Counted from the stretch's first letter, positions 8,447-17,682 are shown. The stretch: 64,000 nt of DNA from JBAZOO01 sp041648735 (GCA_041648735.1 JBAZOO010000007.1:1-64000); one strand, 5' to 3'. The notes: a model not told the origin generated them from the sequence alone. Translations and numbers: made by a program.

Positions 8447-11400
8447 GTCGCCCCTCCCATGCCGACAATCTCCATCAGCTTTCCGTAGTTGGTCACCACG
8501 TCGTACTTCACGTGTTCGGGGTCAATCTTGCGGTTGACCTCCGCGAAGAACTTGCGGGCACATTCAATTTTCGTATGTTCGATGGCCCGAAGTTCCATGC
8601 TGGACATGGAGCCTTTGGTCTCGGCGACGAAATAGATGTGCTTGACCGAGCCTTCCCTGAAGGAAATGGCCCAGTCCGGGTTGTAGTCGCCAACGGGAGT
8701 TGGAATCAGGAAGCCTCTTGGGAGCTTTGCATAGACGACCACCTCGGTGCTGGTATCCAGCTCTTTCACAAACTTCCGCTCAACCTTGGAGTCGGTAATC
8801 ACGTAGTCGTAGATGTGGTTCTTCAGCTTCTCGCTCGCCTTGGTGAAGTCCTGCTTGCTTTGGCCTGCGGTGAAAATATCGATATCGTGGGTTTCGGCAA
8901 TGCTGTCGTAGCTCAGCTTTTCGATGATGATCGTGGCTTTCTGCTCATTGATTAGCCGTGAGCATTCGGCAATGAAATGCTCCGGGTTCTGTTTGAATTG
9001 CTTGAAAACCGCCGTCTGAACGCCGCTCAATATCCCGGCGACGGTCTTTCTCGTCAGTTGGGTGTTTTCAGCAACCTTCCCGAGCAGGTCATAGGTAACC
9101 ATGGAATGGATTGAGGCATTATGGGTTTCGACTGATGTATAGGTCAGCGTGAATCCGTCACCGATTCTGAGTTGGCCATCGGTGATCTGATCGCCCTGGA
9201 CACCGCTTTGGATGGTGTATTGCAGCGGCGTCACCCGCAGCTCTTTGTCCAGAGCCAGGATGCTGTTTCGGCTGAGTTCACTGGAATCGAACTCGACACG
9301 GTAGACCGCCTTCTGATTGATTCGGCTCCAGAGCGCCTTGAACTCTTTCTTCTCGAAGTTGGCATTCAGCGGATTGGTCTTCGGCTTACGGTCATCGCCC
9401 ACGTCGGGTAGCTGGGACTCACTGAAGACGCTGTCGATGAGGCCAAAGATATGTTCCGCATGAGGGGCAAGTTCGGGTGGTAGCGCCGCCAGGGTTCCGT
9501 TGGCTTTAGCCTCGTGATAGGCTTCGGCAACCTGATCAACATCATCGGTGTAGTCGTTCTTGAGCAGATACTTGTATATCTGCTTGGCCATGACCGAGGT
9601 AATTTCCACTGTCCCAGCTTCGGTAGTAATGACCTTCCCGGTGAAGTAGGCTTCGTCCGCTTTGCGGGGGCGTGCAGAGAGGGCGTCGCTGATCTCACGC
9701 TGAAGATTTCCGACAAAGTCCTTGTAGCTCTCGCTCGCGACAACGGTCAGGATATTCACGTCATGGACCGTTGCCGGGTTGTCCATGCGATCCCCGAGCT
9801 GGTTGACGCTGATCCGCAACCCCCGGCCAACTTCCTGACGGCGCGAGATTGTGTTGTCGCTGTGCTTGAGCATGCACATGACGAAGACATTGGGGTTGTC
9901 CCAGCCTTCCCGCAGGGCAGAGTGGGAGAAAATGAACCGGACCGGTTCCGCGAAGGAGAGCAGTCGTTCCTTGTCCTTCAGGATCAGATCATAAGCATCC
10001 ACGTCATCGGAAAGCCCGGCTTCCTCTCCACGGGTCTTGAAGCTCGGATCGGTGAGCTTCTTGGTTTTCTTGTCGATGGAGAAGTAACCGTTGTGGGTGC
10101 GGCCAACCTGAATGCCCTTCAGGTATTCCTGATACACCCCACCATCCAAGGGAAGAAGGCTTAAATATTCGGCTTTGAGCCGCTCGTACTCTTCTTCAAA
10201 AATCCTGGCGTATTCTCCCTGTTCATCGGCTTGGCTATAGTCCCGGTATTTGACCACCTCGTCGATGAAGAAGAGGGACAGTACCTTGATGCCCTGGGCG
10301 AAGAGCACCTGCTCCTTCTCGAAGTGAGCCTTGATCGCCTCCCGGATCTGAATCCGCCGGATGGCCATTTCAGTAATGTCGCCGGTTGCATCACCCGCGC
10401 TCAGCACATGGCCGTTGGTGAACTCCACCGTGTCCTTGTTGGCGTCGATCTGGGCGATGACAAAGCCGCGATATTGGTCCAGCTCGTTTGATTCAATGAA
10501 CAGATCCTTGCCTCGCTCCAGGCGTTTGACGATCCGCTTGATCCCGCCGCCCTGGCGCACTTCCATTTCGATTCGGGCAACCGGTGCCTTCTTGGAAATC
10601 TCGATGGATTCCAGGTAGAGATAGGCGTTGGTACCAGCGAGACCCTTCACCGCAATGCCACGCACCGCGATCTTCTTCACCAGCTTCTGGTTATAGGCGT
10701 CCAGGGCGTCGAGGCGGTGGATCTTGTTGTGCGTGGTCCGGTGGGTGGCCGAGTAGCGGAGGATCATCAGCGGTTTGAACTTGGCCAACGCCTCCAGCGT
10801 CTTTTTGCCCTCCATCTTCTGTGGTTCATCCAGAATCAGGATGGGGCGGTTGCTGCTGATCACATCGATAGGCTTGCGCGACTGGAAGTCGTCCAGCTCG
10901 TCATAGATACGGCGGTTATCCTTTCCCGTGGCATTGAACGCCTGGATATTGATAACCATGACGTTGATGCCCGCATCGGAATAAAAGCTTTCCAGATGGT
11001 GTAGCTGCCTGGAGTTGTAGGCAAAAAAGCGTGCCTTCTTGCCGTAACTCTCGGTGAAATGCTCGGCGGTAATTTCCAGCGATTTAAGCACACCCTCACG
11101 AATGGCGATACTGGGGACCACGACGATGAACTTCGACCAGCCGTAGCGCTTATTCATCTCGAAGATACTCTTGACGTAACAATAGGTCTTGCCGGTACCG
11201 GTCTCCATCTCGACGTCGAGGTTGACCTTGCAGCCAGCGCTCATCACCAGCTTGTCGGACAACGGCAGGTTCTGCCGATGCTGCACGGCGTGGATATTTT
11301 CAAGAAGCTGGCCATCGGTCAGTTGGACATCGGCGTTCTTGAAGCCGGTCTGCTCGATATCCATTCCCGGCAAAGTCGGTCCCTGTGCCAGCAGCTTTTT

Positions 11401-11520
11401 GTTCACGCCCGGGCCGATCCGGTAAGCAATGCCCGAGGTATTCACCTGCCCGGCAAAGCAGTCAACCACGGATTCCACCGCGTTGGTCTGATAGGGTTGC
11501 ACCTTGAATTTCAGTTTCAT
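8443..11520 (-). CDS. res: Type III restriction enzyme, Res subunit (helicase-nuclease)
   Basis: Res is the ATP-dependent translocating and cleaving subunit of type III restriction; it acts only in complex with Mod. The 1025-residue protein has superfamily 2 helicase motifs: METGTGKT (Walker A, near residue 105), ILDEPQKM (motif II), YSATH (motif III) and QEVGRGLRI (motif VI). The C-terminal nuclease shows the PD...E-x-K arrangement as NPDWAI followed by FVAETKGS. Length is typical for the family. It overlaps the DUF1016 gene by four bases. All key residues are present, so it should be functional. Confidence 0.93.
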   Translation of the reverse strand: MKLKFKVQPYQTNAVESVVDCFAGQVNTSGIAYRIGPGVNKKLLAQGPTLPGMDIEQTGFKNADVQLTDGQLLENIHAVQHRQNLPLSDKLVMSAGCKVNLDVEMETGTGKTYCYVKSIFEMNKRYGWSKFIVVVPSIAIREGVLKSLEITAEHFTESYGKKARFFAYNSRQLHHLESFYSDAGINVMVINIQAFNATGKDNRRIYDELDDFQSRKPIDVISSNRPILILDEPQKMEGKKTLEALAKFKPLMILRYSATHRTTHNKIHRLDALDAYNQKLVKKIAVRGIAVKGLAGTNAYLYLESIEISKKAPVARIEMEVRQGGGIKRIVKRLERGKDLFIESNELDQYRGFVIAQIDANKDTVEFTNGHVLSAGDATGDITEMAIRRIQIREAIKAHFEKEQVLFAQGIKVLSLFFIDEVVKYRDYSQADEQGEYARIFEEEYERLKAEYLSLLPLDGGVYQEYLKGIQVGRTHNGYFSIDKKTKKLTDPSFKTRGEEAGLSDDVDAYDLILKDKERLLSFAEPVRFIFSHSALREGWDNPNVFVMCMLKHSDNTISRRQEVGRGLRISVNQLGDRMDNPATVHDVNILTVVASESYKDFVGNLQREISDALSARPRKADEAYFTGKVITTEAGTVEITSVMAKQIYKYLLKNDYTDDVDQVAEAYHEAKANGTLAALPPELAPHAEHIFGLIDSVFSESQLPDVGDDRKPKTNPLNANFEKKEFKALWSRINQKAVYRVEFDSSELSRNSILALDKELRVTPLQYTIQSGVQGDQITDGQLRIGDGFTLTYTSVETHNASIHSMVTYDLLGKVAENTQLTRKTVAGILSGVQTAVFKQFKQNPEHFIAECSRLINEQKATIIIEKLSYDSIAETHDIDIFTAGQSKQDFTKASEKLKNHIYDYVITDSKVERKFVKELDTSTEVVVYAKLPRGFLIPTPVGDYNPDWAISFREGSVKHIYFVAETKGSMSSMELRAIEHTKIECARKFFAEVNRKIDPEHVKYDVVTNYGKLMEIVGMGGAT

Positions 11521-12572
11521 GATTCGATACCCTCCAGCAGTGCGGCAATCTCCTTGGGCGAGGGTAACTGGCCTTTCAATGCCTTGGGCAGGGTCTTGGT
11601 GATTTCATACGTTGCGACGCCAATGGGCTTGCGGGCGTCGTGCAAGGCGTACTCAACGATGGTACGTCTCTTTTCCTTGCAGAGAATGATACCGATGGTT
11701 GGGTTCTCGTCTTCCTGGCGCACCTGGCGATCCAGCGCAGCCAGGTAAAACTGCATCTTGCCGACGAACTCCGGCAGAAACTCGCCGACTTTGAGTTCAA
11801 TGGCTACCAGGCACCGCAGGCGACGGTGAAACAGCAGCAGGTCGATGAAAAATTCTTTGCCGTCCACCTCCAGTCGATACTGGCTGCCCATGAAAGCGAA
11901 CATGCCGCCCATGGCCCGGAGGAAATCTTCGATCCGGGCGATGAGCGCCCGTTCCAGCTCCCGTTCGCTGTGCTCCTCGCCCAATTCCAGAAAATCGAAG
12001 GTATATTCGTCCTTCACCGCTAATTTGGCCTGAGCGCGGAGTTCCGGTGTCAATGCCTGATCGAAATTGGTCTGGCCGAGCAGAGACTTCTCATAGCTCT
12101 GATTCTCGATCTGGTGAACCAGTACATTTTTTGACCAGCCAAACTTGCGGGTCATGCGGATGTAGAATTCTTGTTCCAGCGGGTCGGAACAGCGCTCCAT
12201 GATGACGATGTTATGGCTCCAACCGATTTCTCGCACCAGCGGTGCGAGTTTTTCAACCCCTTGATAGGTTTCAAAAAAACCCTTCATTCGCCACAAGTTG
12301 GAAGCCGAGAAACCGCCCACGCCGGGAAATTCCGCCCGCAGATCCGCAGCCAGATTTTCCACCACCGCCTTGCCCCAGCCTTCAGCATCCTGCCGCTCCA
12401 CGATCATCCGCCCGATGTCCCAGTAAAGCCCAACCAGCTCGGTGTTGACTGCCTTCAGTGCGGCATACTGCGCCGACCGCACCCGCTCCTTGACCAAAGC
12501 CAGCAGTCCCGCATAGTCCGTGGGAAGGTCCAGATTATCCTTTTTGCGCTTTTCGCGTGTTTCGCGGTTCAT
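11517..12572 (-). CDS. DUF1016 (YhcG-type) PD-(D/E)XK nuclease
   Basis: The 351-residue protein has the N-terminal helical domain (YWDIGRMIVERQ, FSASNLWRMKGFF) and the C-terminal nuclease core with FFIDLLLFHRR followed by CLVAIELKVGEF, which supply the D and ExK residues of the PD-(D/E)XK fold. Family members are often found beside restriction genes and their role is unsettled. Here it is inserted between mod and res, overlapping both by four bases. It may be an additional nuclease or an adaptor of the type III complex. Family call is firm, function uncertain. Confidence 0.9.
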   Translation of the reverse strand: MNRETREKRKKDNLDLPTDYAGLLALVKERVRSAQYAALKAVNTELVGLYWDIGRMIVERQDAEGWGKAVVENLAADLRAEFPGVGGFSASNLWRMKGFFETYQGVEKLAPLVREIGWSHNIVIMERCSDPLEQEFYIRMTRKFGWSKNVLVHQIENQSYEKSLLGQTNFDQALTPELRAQAKLAVKDEYTFDFLELGEEHSERELERALIARIEDFLRAMGGMFAFMGSQYRLEVDGKEFFIDLLLFHRRLRCLVAIELKVGEFLPEFVGKMQFYLAALDRQVRQEDENPTIGIILCKEKRRTIVEYALHDARKPIGVATYEITKTLPKALKGQLPSPKEIAALLEGIES

Positions 12573-14677
12573 ATCGAGCGCACCTCCGTATGAGGCGACA
12601 TCTGTTTGAAGATCTGCTCCACGTTGATCTTGACGGCGTCGGAGACAAAACCGGTGTCGAGGAACACAACCCGCAGCGGCTTAAGCCGGGCCTGCTCCTT
12701 GACCAAGTCCTCATTCACGCCGGTATCGAAGCAGGCGACAAGATCGTAGGGCGGCTCATTGACAAAGAAGACAGTCTTGCCCTGGATGGTCTCCCCCCGG
12801 ATGGGCAGCGAAAGATCCACGCCCCAGTCCAGCAATACCTGGAAGAGGAGATCTTCAGGCTTGCGGTCTGGCTTGATATTATCGGTGAATTTTTTCAGCT
12901 GGCCTTGCTCGATGGTGTCCGGCGTGTAGTAGACGTCGGCCATGTTGGACGAATCGATCTTGAGCACGCGGAAGCCGATATCTTTTTTCCAGTCTGCGTG
13001 CCCTCCATCCTCTAATGCTTTCACTCCGGCCAGCCGAACACGTTCTTTAGAAACCTCCGAGAGGACAAGTGGTCGACCTGCTTTGTTAAGCATTTTTATG
13101 GCTGTCTGAACAGTCTTCTTCGCAGTGCCGGTGGTTGAAGCCAAAGCATCTTCGAGAGATTCTGGCAATTGCACCATAATAAATCGGTGATTTGTTCCGT
13201 ATGTCGCATTTGCTCTTAAAACTGCCTCGGCGGTGCTAGCTGATCCGGCAAAGAAATCCATTATGATGGCATTGCGGTCACGCGGCGTTACATACTCGAT
13301 CAAGCGAGCAAGCTCTTCATGGTCCTTTGGGTTGCTGAATACTTTAGCGCCCATCAGATTGCGGAGGTACTTCACCGCAACCTGAGATTGTTTATAAAAG
13401 TATGAGCCACGGACCTGGGTAGCAAATTCAGCATCGTCGCTTCCTTCATCTGCTTCGCCATTGTTTTCATCCACGTCTTCTTGGGTCTCTTCAGGAATCG
13501 GTCGAATGTGAGCCTTGCGAAAGGGAGGCTCCGAATGGTCTTTACGGAACTCAACCAAGCCAAGTTTAATTTGGCGTTGCATTTCCTCAGAAGATGCGTA
13601 TCTCCAGCCTGCTTCCGGAATCGCACAGGGTTGTTTCGTAACAGGGTGAATAACGTCGTACGTTGGCCCGTCGCCACCTGGCCAAGAAATGTCACGGTCA
13701 CGCCATGGACCATATTGATCAACTCGCTTGTATCTCGCCCATTTCTTTGCAGGGTGGCTCTTTGGCAGGTCGGAGTACCATTGGCTCAAATCCGTTTCAA
13801 TAGCACGGTAGTTTTCACCATGAACTCCCTTGAGTCGCAAGAATTCCTCCCAAATCTCCCTGGCTCCCGGCTTTTCCTCACGCCAAATCTCACCTCGCTC
13901 CCTGAGAAACGTAATGTTCCGCGCATAGACAAGCATGTACTCATGCCCGACTGAAAAGAACTTTGCATCATTCTTTCGACCCTTTTCCCAGACGAGCTGC
14001 GCTACAAAGTTCTGTTCCCCAAAAACTTGGTCACAGACCTTTCTTAACGATGCCTGCTCAGCGTCATCAATACTGATAAAGATGAGGCCCTCGTCGCTCA
14101 GGAGGCGCTTAGCAACAGAGAGTCGTGGATAAATCATGGAGAGCCAATCCGAATGGAAGCGTCCCCGGCTTTCCGGATTGCTGACAAGCCTTCCTCCCTC
14201 TTCAGTTCGTTCGCCGGTGGCTATTTCAAATTCCTTTTTCGAAGTGGCGAAATTGTCCTTGTAAATGAAATCCTTGCCCGTGTTGTAAGGCGGGTCTATG
14301 TAGATCATCTTGACCTTGCCGAGATAGGTCTCCTGGAGCAACTTCAAGGCTTCCAGGTTATCGCCCTCGATAAACAGATTCTTCGTGGTGTCGAAATCCA
14401 CGCTCTCTTCCCGGCAGGGGCGCAGGATCCTGGCGATGGGCGCGTTGGCGGTGAGCAGGGCTTCCCGCTTGCCTGGCCAGTTGAGGTGGTAACGCTCCTG
14501 CGGCCCTTCCACGATGGACTCGGAAAGCTCCTGCCGTAGTTGATCAAAATCTACCGCCACCTTCACCGAACCGTCTTCGCCTATGGCCTCGGTCATGCAG
14601 TTAGGGAACAGCTCCAAGATTCGGGCGATGTTCTCCTGAGTCAGATTCGGGGAGTGCATTTTCATCTTTTCCATCAT
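12569..14677 (-). CDS. mod: Type III DNA adenine methyltransferase, Mod subunit
   Basis: Mod recognises the site and methylates adenine, protecting host DNA and guiding Res. The 702-residue protein has motif IV DPPYNTGKDF before motif I DFFAGSAST, the beta-group order typical of Mod. The variable region between them (about 13.2-14.0 kb on the plus strand) is noticeably AT-richer than the flanks, as expected for an exchanged target-recognition domain. A short acidic insert (DVDENNGEADEGSDD) lies inside it. It is the first gene of the operon; two ATG codons stand in tandem at the start. The recognition sequence cannot be inferred. Confidence 0.93.
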   Translation of the reverse strand: MMEKMKMHSPNLTQENIARILELFPNCMTEAIGEDGSVKVAVDFDQLRQELSESIVEGPQERYHLNWPGKREALLTANAPIARILRPCREESVDFDTTKNLFIEGDNLEALKLLQETYLGKVKMIYIDPPYNTGKDFIYKDNFATSKKEFEIATGERTEEGGRLVSNPESRGRFHSDWLSMIYPRLSVAKRLLSDEGLIFISIDDAEQASLRKVCDQVFGEQNFVAQLVWEKGRKNDAKFFSVGHEYMLVYARNITFLRERGEIWREEKPGAREIWEEFLRLKGVHGENYRAIETDLSQWYSDLPKSHPAKKWARYKRVDQYGPWRDRDISWPGGDGPTYDVIHPVTKQPCAIPEAGWRYASSEEMQRQIKLGLVEFRKDHSEPPFRKAHIRPIPEETQEDVDENNGEADEGSDDAEFATQVRGSYFYKQSQVAVKYLRNLMGAKVFSNPKDHEELARLIEYVTPRDRNAIIMDFFAGSASTAEAVLRANATYGTNHRFIMVQLPESLEDALASTTGTAKKTVQTAIKMLNKAGRPLVLSEVSKERVRLAGVKALEDGGHADWKKDIGFRVLKIDSSNMADVYYTPDTIEQGQLKKFTDNIKPDRKPEDLLFQVLLDWGVDLSLPIRGETIQGKTVFFVNEPPYDLVACFDTGVNEDLVKEQARLKPLRVVFLDTGFVSDAVKINVEQIFKQMSPHTEVRSI

Positions 14678-14767
14678 GTCCGTCCTTCGGGTGTGACTGC
14701 CGCCCGGCCTGTAGAGAGCGAACGGGTCAGATCTTCAAGTTCTTGTTTCAGGTCTGAAGTGAACCCC

Positions 14768-14788
14768 TTGTCAAGTACAACTTGACAA
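14768..14788. promoter_or_regulatory. Perfect palindrome upstream of the defence operon
   Basis: TTGTCAAG, five bases (TACAA), then CTTGACAA form a perfect dyad 91 bases upstream of mod. Each arm contains a -35-like TTGTCA/TTGACA, so a repressor bound here could block transcription. No convincing -10 is paired with it, and no candidate repressor gene is adjacent. This is a candidate operator. Confidence 0.5.
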
Positions 14789-14956
14789 AGAAATTAAGAT
14801 AGATTCCCGAAGGGCTTTTGCCTTTCCCTTGATGTCAGGTGGGAACCCCAGGCCAAGGGAAGCCAAGGAACCCCGCCCCGTGCGGAGTGAAGCCCGTCCC
14901 CGAAGGGGTGGCCCGCAGGGCCAAGGGCTGAACGGAGCGCGGGGCGGAACCGTGTT

Positions 14957-15768
14957 TTACGCAACGATTTCTTTCTGGTATACCTCGTCTGGCGTGGCAT
15001 ACTCCAACGACTCATGCACCCGCCGGTGATTGTAGAACTCCATGTAGTTATGGATTCCCTGGTGCAACTCCCGGCCCGTTCCGGCCGCGGGGAGACAAAG
15101 GTGTCCATACTTCACGTTGCGCCAAAACCATTCGCCGATGATGTTGTCGTAGGCCCGCCCCCGCCCATCCATGCTGACTTGCACACCGGCTCCCAGTAGC
15201 CGGCTGGTGAATGCCTCGCTGGTGAACTGGGATCCCTGATCGGTGTGGTTGGTTCGCCAACCATGGCGGCCGAGCTGCACGGTGATGCGGCGGTATCCGT
15301 AGAACGGGCACTCCGTGTACACGCGGTCAATCGCAGGCCTCAGCTCCAGTTCGTCGTTTCGCCGGGGCGCCGCCGGGGCAGAGAAAGCCGACCGGCTGAT
15401 GCCGAGCAATTCGCACTGGCGGCTCAACGGCAGCGAGGGATGCTCCGGCTCAATCATGGAACAAGCCTCCCTGACTGGCAACGCCACTCTTTTTTTTGAC
15501 CCACTCCAACTCCATCTCAAGGCGGCCGATCTTCCGATTACAGCGCATCGCGTTCCATTTCCACACGCCCCGCGGCGTGGCCGCGGACGTGCCCGTCTTG
15601 AAACACGCCGACGGCACCCTCCAGCAATTGCCGCTTCCACGCCTGAATCTGGCTGGGCTGAAGCACAAACTCCCCAGCCAGCTCGGCCACCGTCTTAAGC
15701 TCCTTGGCCGCAGCCAGCGCCACCCGCGCCTTGAACGCCGGCTCAAACCGTCTCCGGATGCCACTCAT
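14957..15768 (-). mobile_element. Defective IS3-family insertion sequence
   Basis: OrfA begins at 15768 (MSGIRRRFEPAFKARVALAA, HTH with QPSQIQAWKRQLLEG), but its usual end (RLEMELEWVKKKSG) is in another frame, so orfA is frameshifted. OrfB starts near 15457 (MIEPEHPSLPLSRQCELLGI). It jumps from the N-terminal CPFYGYRRITVQLGRHGW directly to NHTDQGSQFTSEAFTSRLL, missing the segment with the first catalytic Asp, while later DDE parts (SMDGRGRAYDNIIGEWFWR, EFYNHRRVHESL) remain. Transposase cannot be active. The terminal inverted repeats were not identified, so the stated limits are those of the coding remains. Confidence 0.85.
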
Positions 15769-15842
15769 TTTGACTCCTGTCCGCCTGTCCTGCCCCCCTG
15801 AAAATCGCCCTTACCGCATTGTCCGGGAAACGGGGTTCACTA

Positions 15843-16085
15843 TAGCAGTCCGCCGTCCTCCAGGCACTGGCAAGGGCCTTTTCCTGGGCCGACATCCTCG
15901 AATCCGGCCAGATCAAGTCTATCAGCGAGCTTGCCCGTACCCTCGACGGCGATGGCTCGTATGTAGCCCGCATCCTCAAGCTGACGACCCTGGCCCCCGA
16001 CATCGTCGAAGCCCTGATCAACGGCGAGGAACCCAACGGGCTCTCGCTGGCCAAGCTGCCCCAGACAGCGACAGAGAATCAGGGG
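15843..16085 (+). pseudogene. Relic of a recombinase-associated HTH protein
   Basis: An open stretch without a start reads ALARAFSWADILESG, then SISELARTLDGDGSYVARIL, then KLTTLAPDIVEALINGEEP and LSLAKLP. This matches the small HTH protein or domain that accompanies large serine recombinases. The 5' part and the usual end are missing. It lies about 160 bases from the tmRNA 3' end, a common integration site, and is probably a remnant of the island's integration module. Confidence 0.6.
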
Positions 16086-16186
16086 TCAAACAGAGAAAGA
16101 AAGGCTGGAGGATGGGGGGAAGCGATGGTGCGGAGAGGTGTTTTGGCAAGATGTGAAACGGGCGCAACCCCTTTAGAAACAAGGGG

Positions 16187-16234
16187 AAAAAGAAAACCCG
16201 CCACCCCGGGGAATGACCCCAGAGAGACGGGTTT
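16187..16234 (-). terminator. Intrinsic terminator after tmRNA
   Basis: On the minus strand AAACCCG pairs with CGGGTTT around an inner GC-rich hairpin, then TTTTCTTTTT follows. It lies 13 bases beyond the tmRNA 3' end. Confidence 0.75.
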
Positions 16235-16246
16235 GTCTTTTTTAGA

Positions 16247-16602
16247 TGGTGGAGGCGGGGGGAGTCGAACCCCCGTCCTGGAAAGATGCACCGACGGTTC
16301 CTACATGCTTAGCCCGGGCTTCATTGTCGTCCGCCAGCCTGGTGCCGGACAGGCCGAACCGGCGGACCCGCAACCTGTTACGTCTCGCCAATCCGCCCGG
16401 TTGTCCGGCGTCCTGGCCAGCCTGATGTCGTCGCTCCGATCCCACCATCAGGCGTCGTGGGCGGAACGTCACCGCAATTTAAGCGGCGAGGGCGTACTCT
16501 TCGTTCGCAGGTACTTGTTTGACCGCTGTTTATGGAGGCCGACGGTCATCCTCCGCATGCAACCGGCGCCGTACCTGACCAGTCAAAACCAGGTGCGCCC
16601 CC
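16247..16602 (-). ncRNA. ssrA: Transfer-messenger RNA (tmRNA)
   Basis: tmRNA rescues stalled ribosomes and tags the nascent protein for proteolysis. The 3' end has a T-arm (GGTTCGACTCC) and a CCA-ending acceptor arm (CGCCTCCACCA); it pairs with the 5' end GGGGGCG with one G-U pair. The mRNA-like part ends in codons for ANEEYALAA followed by TAA; the in-frame resume codon is probably the GCG that begins AVKQVPANEEYALAA. Length 356 bases is normal. A promoter (TTGCCC, 16 bp, TATAGT) lies upstream and a terminator downstream. Confidence 0.95.
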
Positions 16603-16630
16603 AGTCATTCATTCGTTTGACAAGCCAAGT

Positions 16631-16658
16631 ACTATAAAGTTCCAACCGCGGAGGGCAA
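16631..16658 (-). promoter_or_regulatory. Promoter of tmRNA
   Basis: TTGCCC, 16-base spacer, TATAGT on the minus strand. The predicted start is about 20 bases before the mature 5' end. Confidence 0.6.
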
Positions 16659-16770
16659 GCCCGCCGCCCCGCCGGGGGCATGACATTTCGGTTGGTGTCG
16701 GCGCCTCCACCCCTTGTCGGCAGCCATATGGGCCGCCACCGGCAGCCTTGGAGTGTTGCGGGGATGCGGG

Positions 16771-16799
16771 TTGAAAGCCTGCGCGATATGGGCTATTAT
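16771..16799 (+). promoter_or_regulatory. Promoter of the ERCC4-nuclease gene
   Basis: TTGAAA, 17-base spacer, TATTAT, about 90 bases before the chosen ATG. Confidence 0.5.
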
Positions 16800-16890
16800 T
16801 AAGCAGCATGAGGATTGGCCATCAACGGGAATGTGCGGCAGGTCATCGCCAGGGGAGATGATTCAGGTCAAGTTGGGGGGTGAGCCGGCC

Positions 16891-17682
16891 ATGCCGGAGT
16901 TTGGCACTTGTCAACGCCTGGTGGCGCCGCCGGTGGTGGTGCCGGTGGTGGTGGATGACCGGGAGCGGGGGGGCGCCGCGGCGTTGGCGCTGGCGGCAAT
17001 GCCGGAGGTGGTGTGCGAAGTCCGCAGGCTTGACCTCGGGGATTATGAAGTGGACGGCCAGTTGCTGGTGGAACGGAAACGGTTGCCGGATTTGGTGGCG
17101 TCCATTGAGGATGGCCGGCTTTTCCGGCAGGCTTGCCGGCTGGCGAGATCAACCTTGCGGCCGCTGCTGCTGCTGGAGGGGAGCGCCGCGGAACTGGCCG
17201 GCTGCCGGATGCGGCGCGAGGCGATCCAGGGGGCGCTGATCACGGTTTCCCTGGTTTGGGGCATCCCGGTGCTGCGGGCGGTGGATGGCGCGGAGTCGGC
17301 CCGGCTGATGCTTTTTGCCGCCCGGCAACTGCGGCGGGCCGCGGGCGGCGCCGTGTTCCGCCCCGGCCGGCGGCCGCGGGGCAAGAAGCGGGCGCAACTC
17401 CGGGTATTGCAGGGGCTGCCCGGCGTGGGGAAGATGCGTGCCGAACGGCTGCTGGCGGCGTTCGGGACGGTCGAGGCGGTCATGGCCGCCACGGAACCGG
17501 CATTGCGGGAAGTCGAGGGCATCGGGGCGGAAACGGCCGCGGGCATCCGTTGGGCGGTCGGGGCGGGCGCGTCAGCCCACTGCTGGCGGGCGCGCCAGCC
17601 GGCGCGCCCGCCAGGGAATCCTCAGAGGAACTCGCGGGGGTCGGTGACGCGGCCGGTGAGGGCGGAGGCGGCGGCGGTGTAG
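16891..17682 (+). CDS. ERCC4-domain (XPF/Mus81-type) nuclease with HhH tail
   Basis: The 263-residue protein begins with VVVDDRERGG and continues to LLVERKRLPDLVASI, the GDxn-ERKx3D active-site pattern of XPF/Mus81-family structure-specific nucleases. The C-terminal part has helix-hairpin-helix repeats (LQGLPGVGKMRAERLLAAFG, VEGIGAETAAGI) that bind DNA. The start was placed at the ATG preceded by GGGGGGTGAG rather than upstream ATGs that lack a good site. The last ~20 codons overlap the end of leuC on the other strand and include a 14-bp perfect hairpin. The bacterial role is probably repair or recombination. Confidence 0.85.
   Translation: MPEFGTCQRLVAPPVVVPVVVDDRERGGAAALALAAMPEVVCEVRRLDLGDYEVDGQLLVERKRLPDLVASIEDGRLFRQACRLARSTLRPLLLLEGSAAELAGCRMRREAIQGALITVSLVWGIPVLRAVDGAESARLMLFAARQLRRAAGGAVFRPGRRPRGKKRAQLRVLQGLPGVGKMRAERLLAAFGTVEAVMAATEPALREVEGIGAETAAGIRWAVGAGASAHCWRARQPARPPGNPQRNSRGSVTRPVRAEAAAV
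17583..17614. other. 14-bp perfect hairpin between convergent genes
   Basis: CTGGCGGGCGCGCC, loop AGCC, GGCGCGCCCGCCAG. It lies inside the 3' end of the nuclease gene and 8 bases beyond the leuC stop. There is no T-run, so it is a terminator-like or RNA-stabilising structure rather than a classical terminator. Confidence 0.7.
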
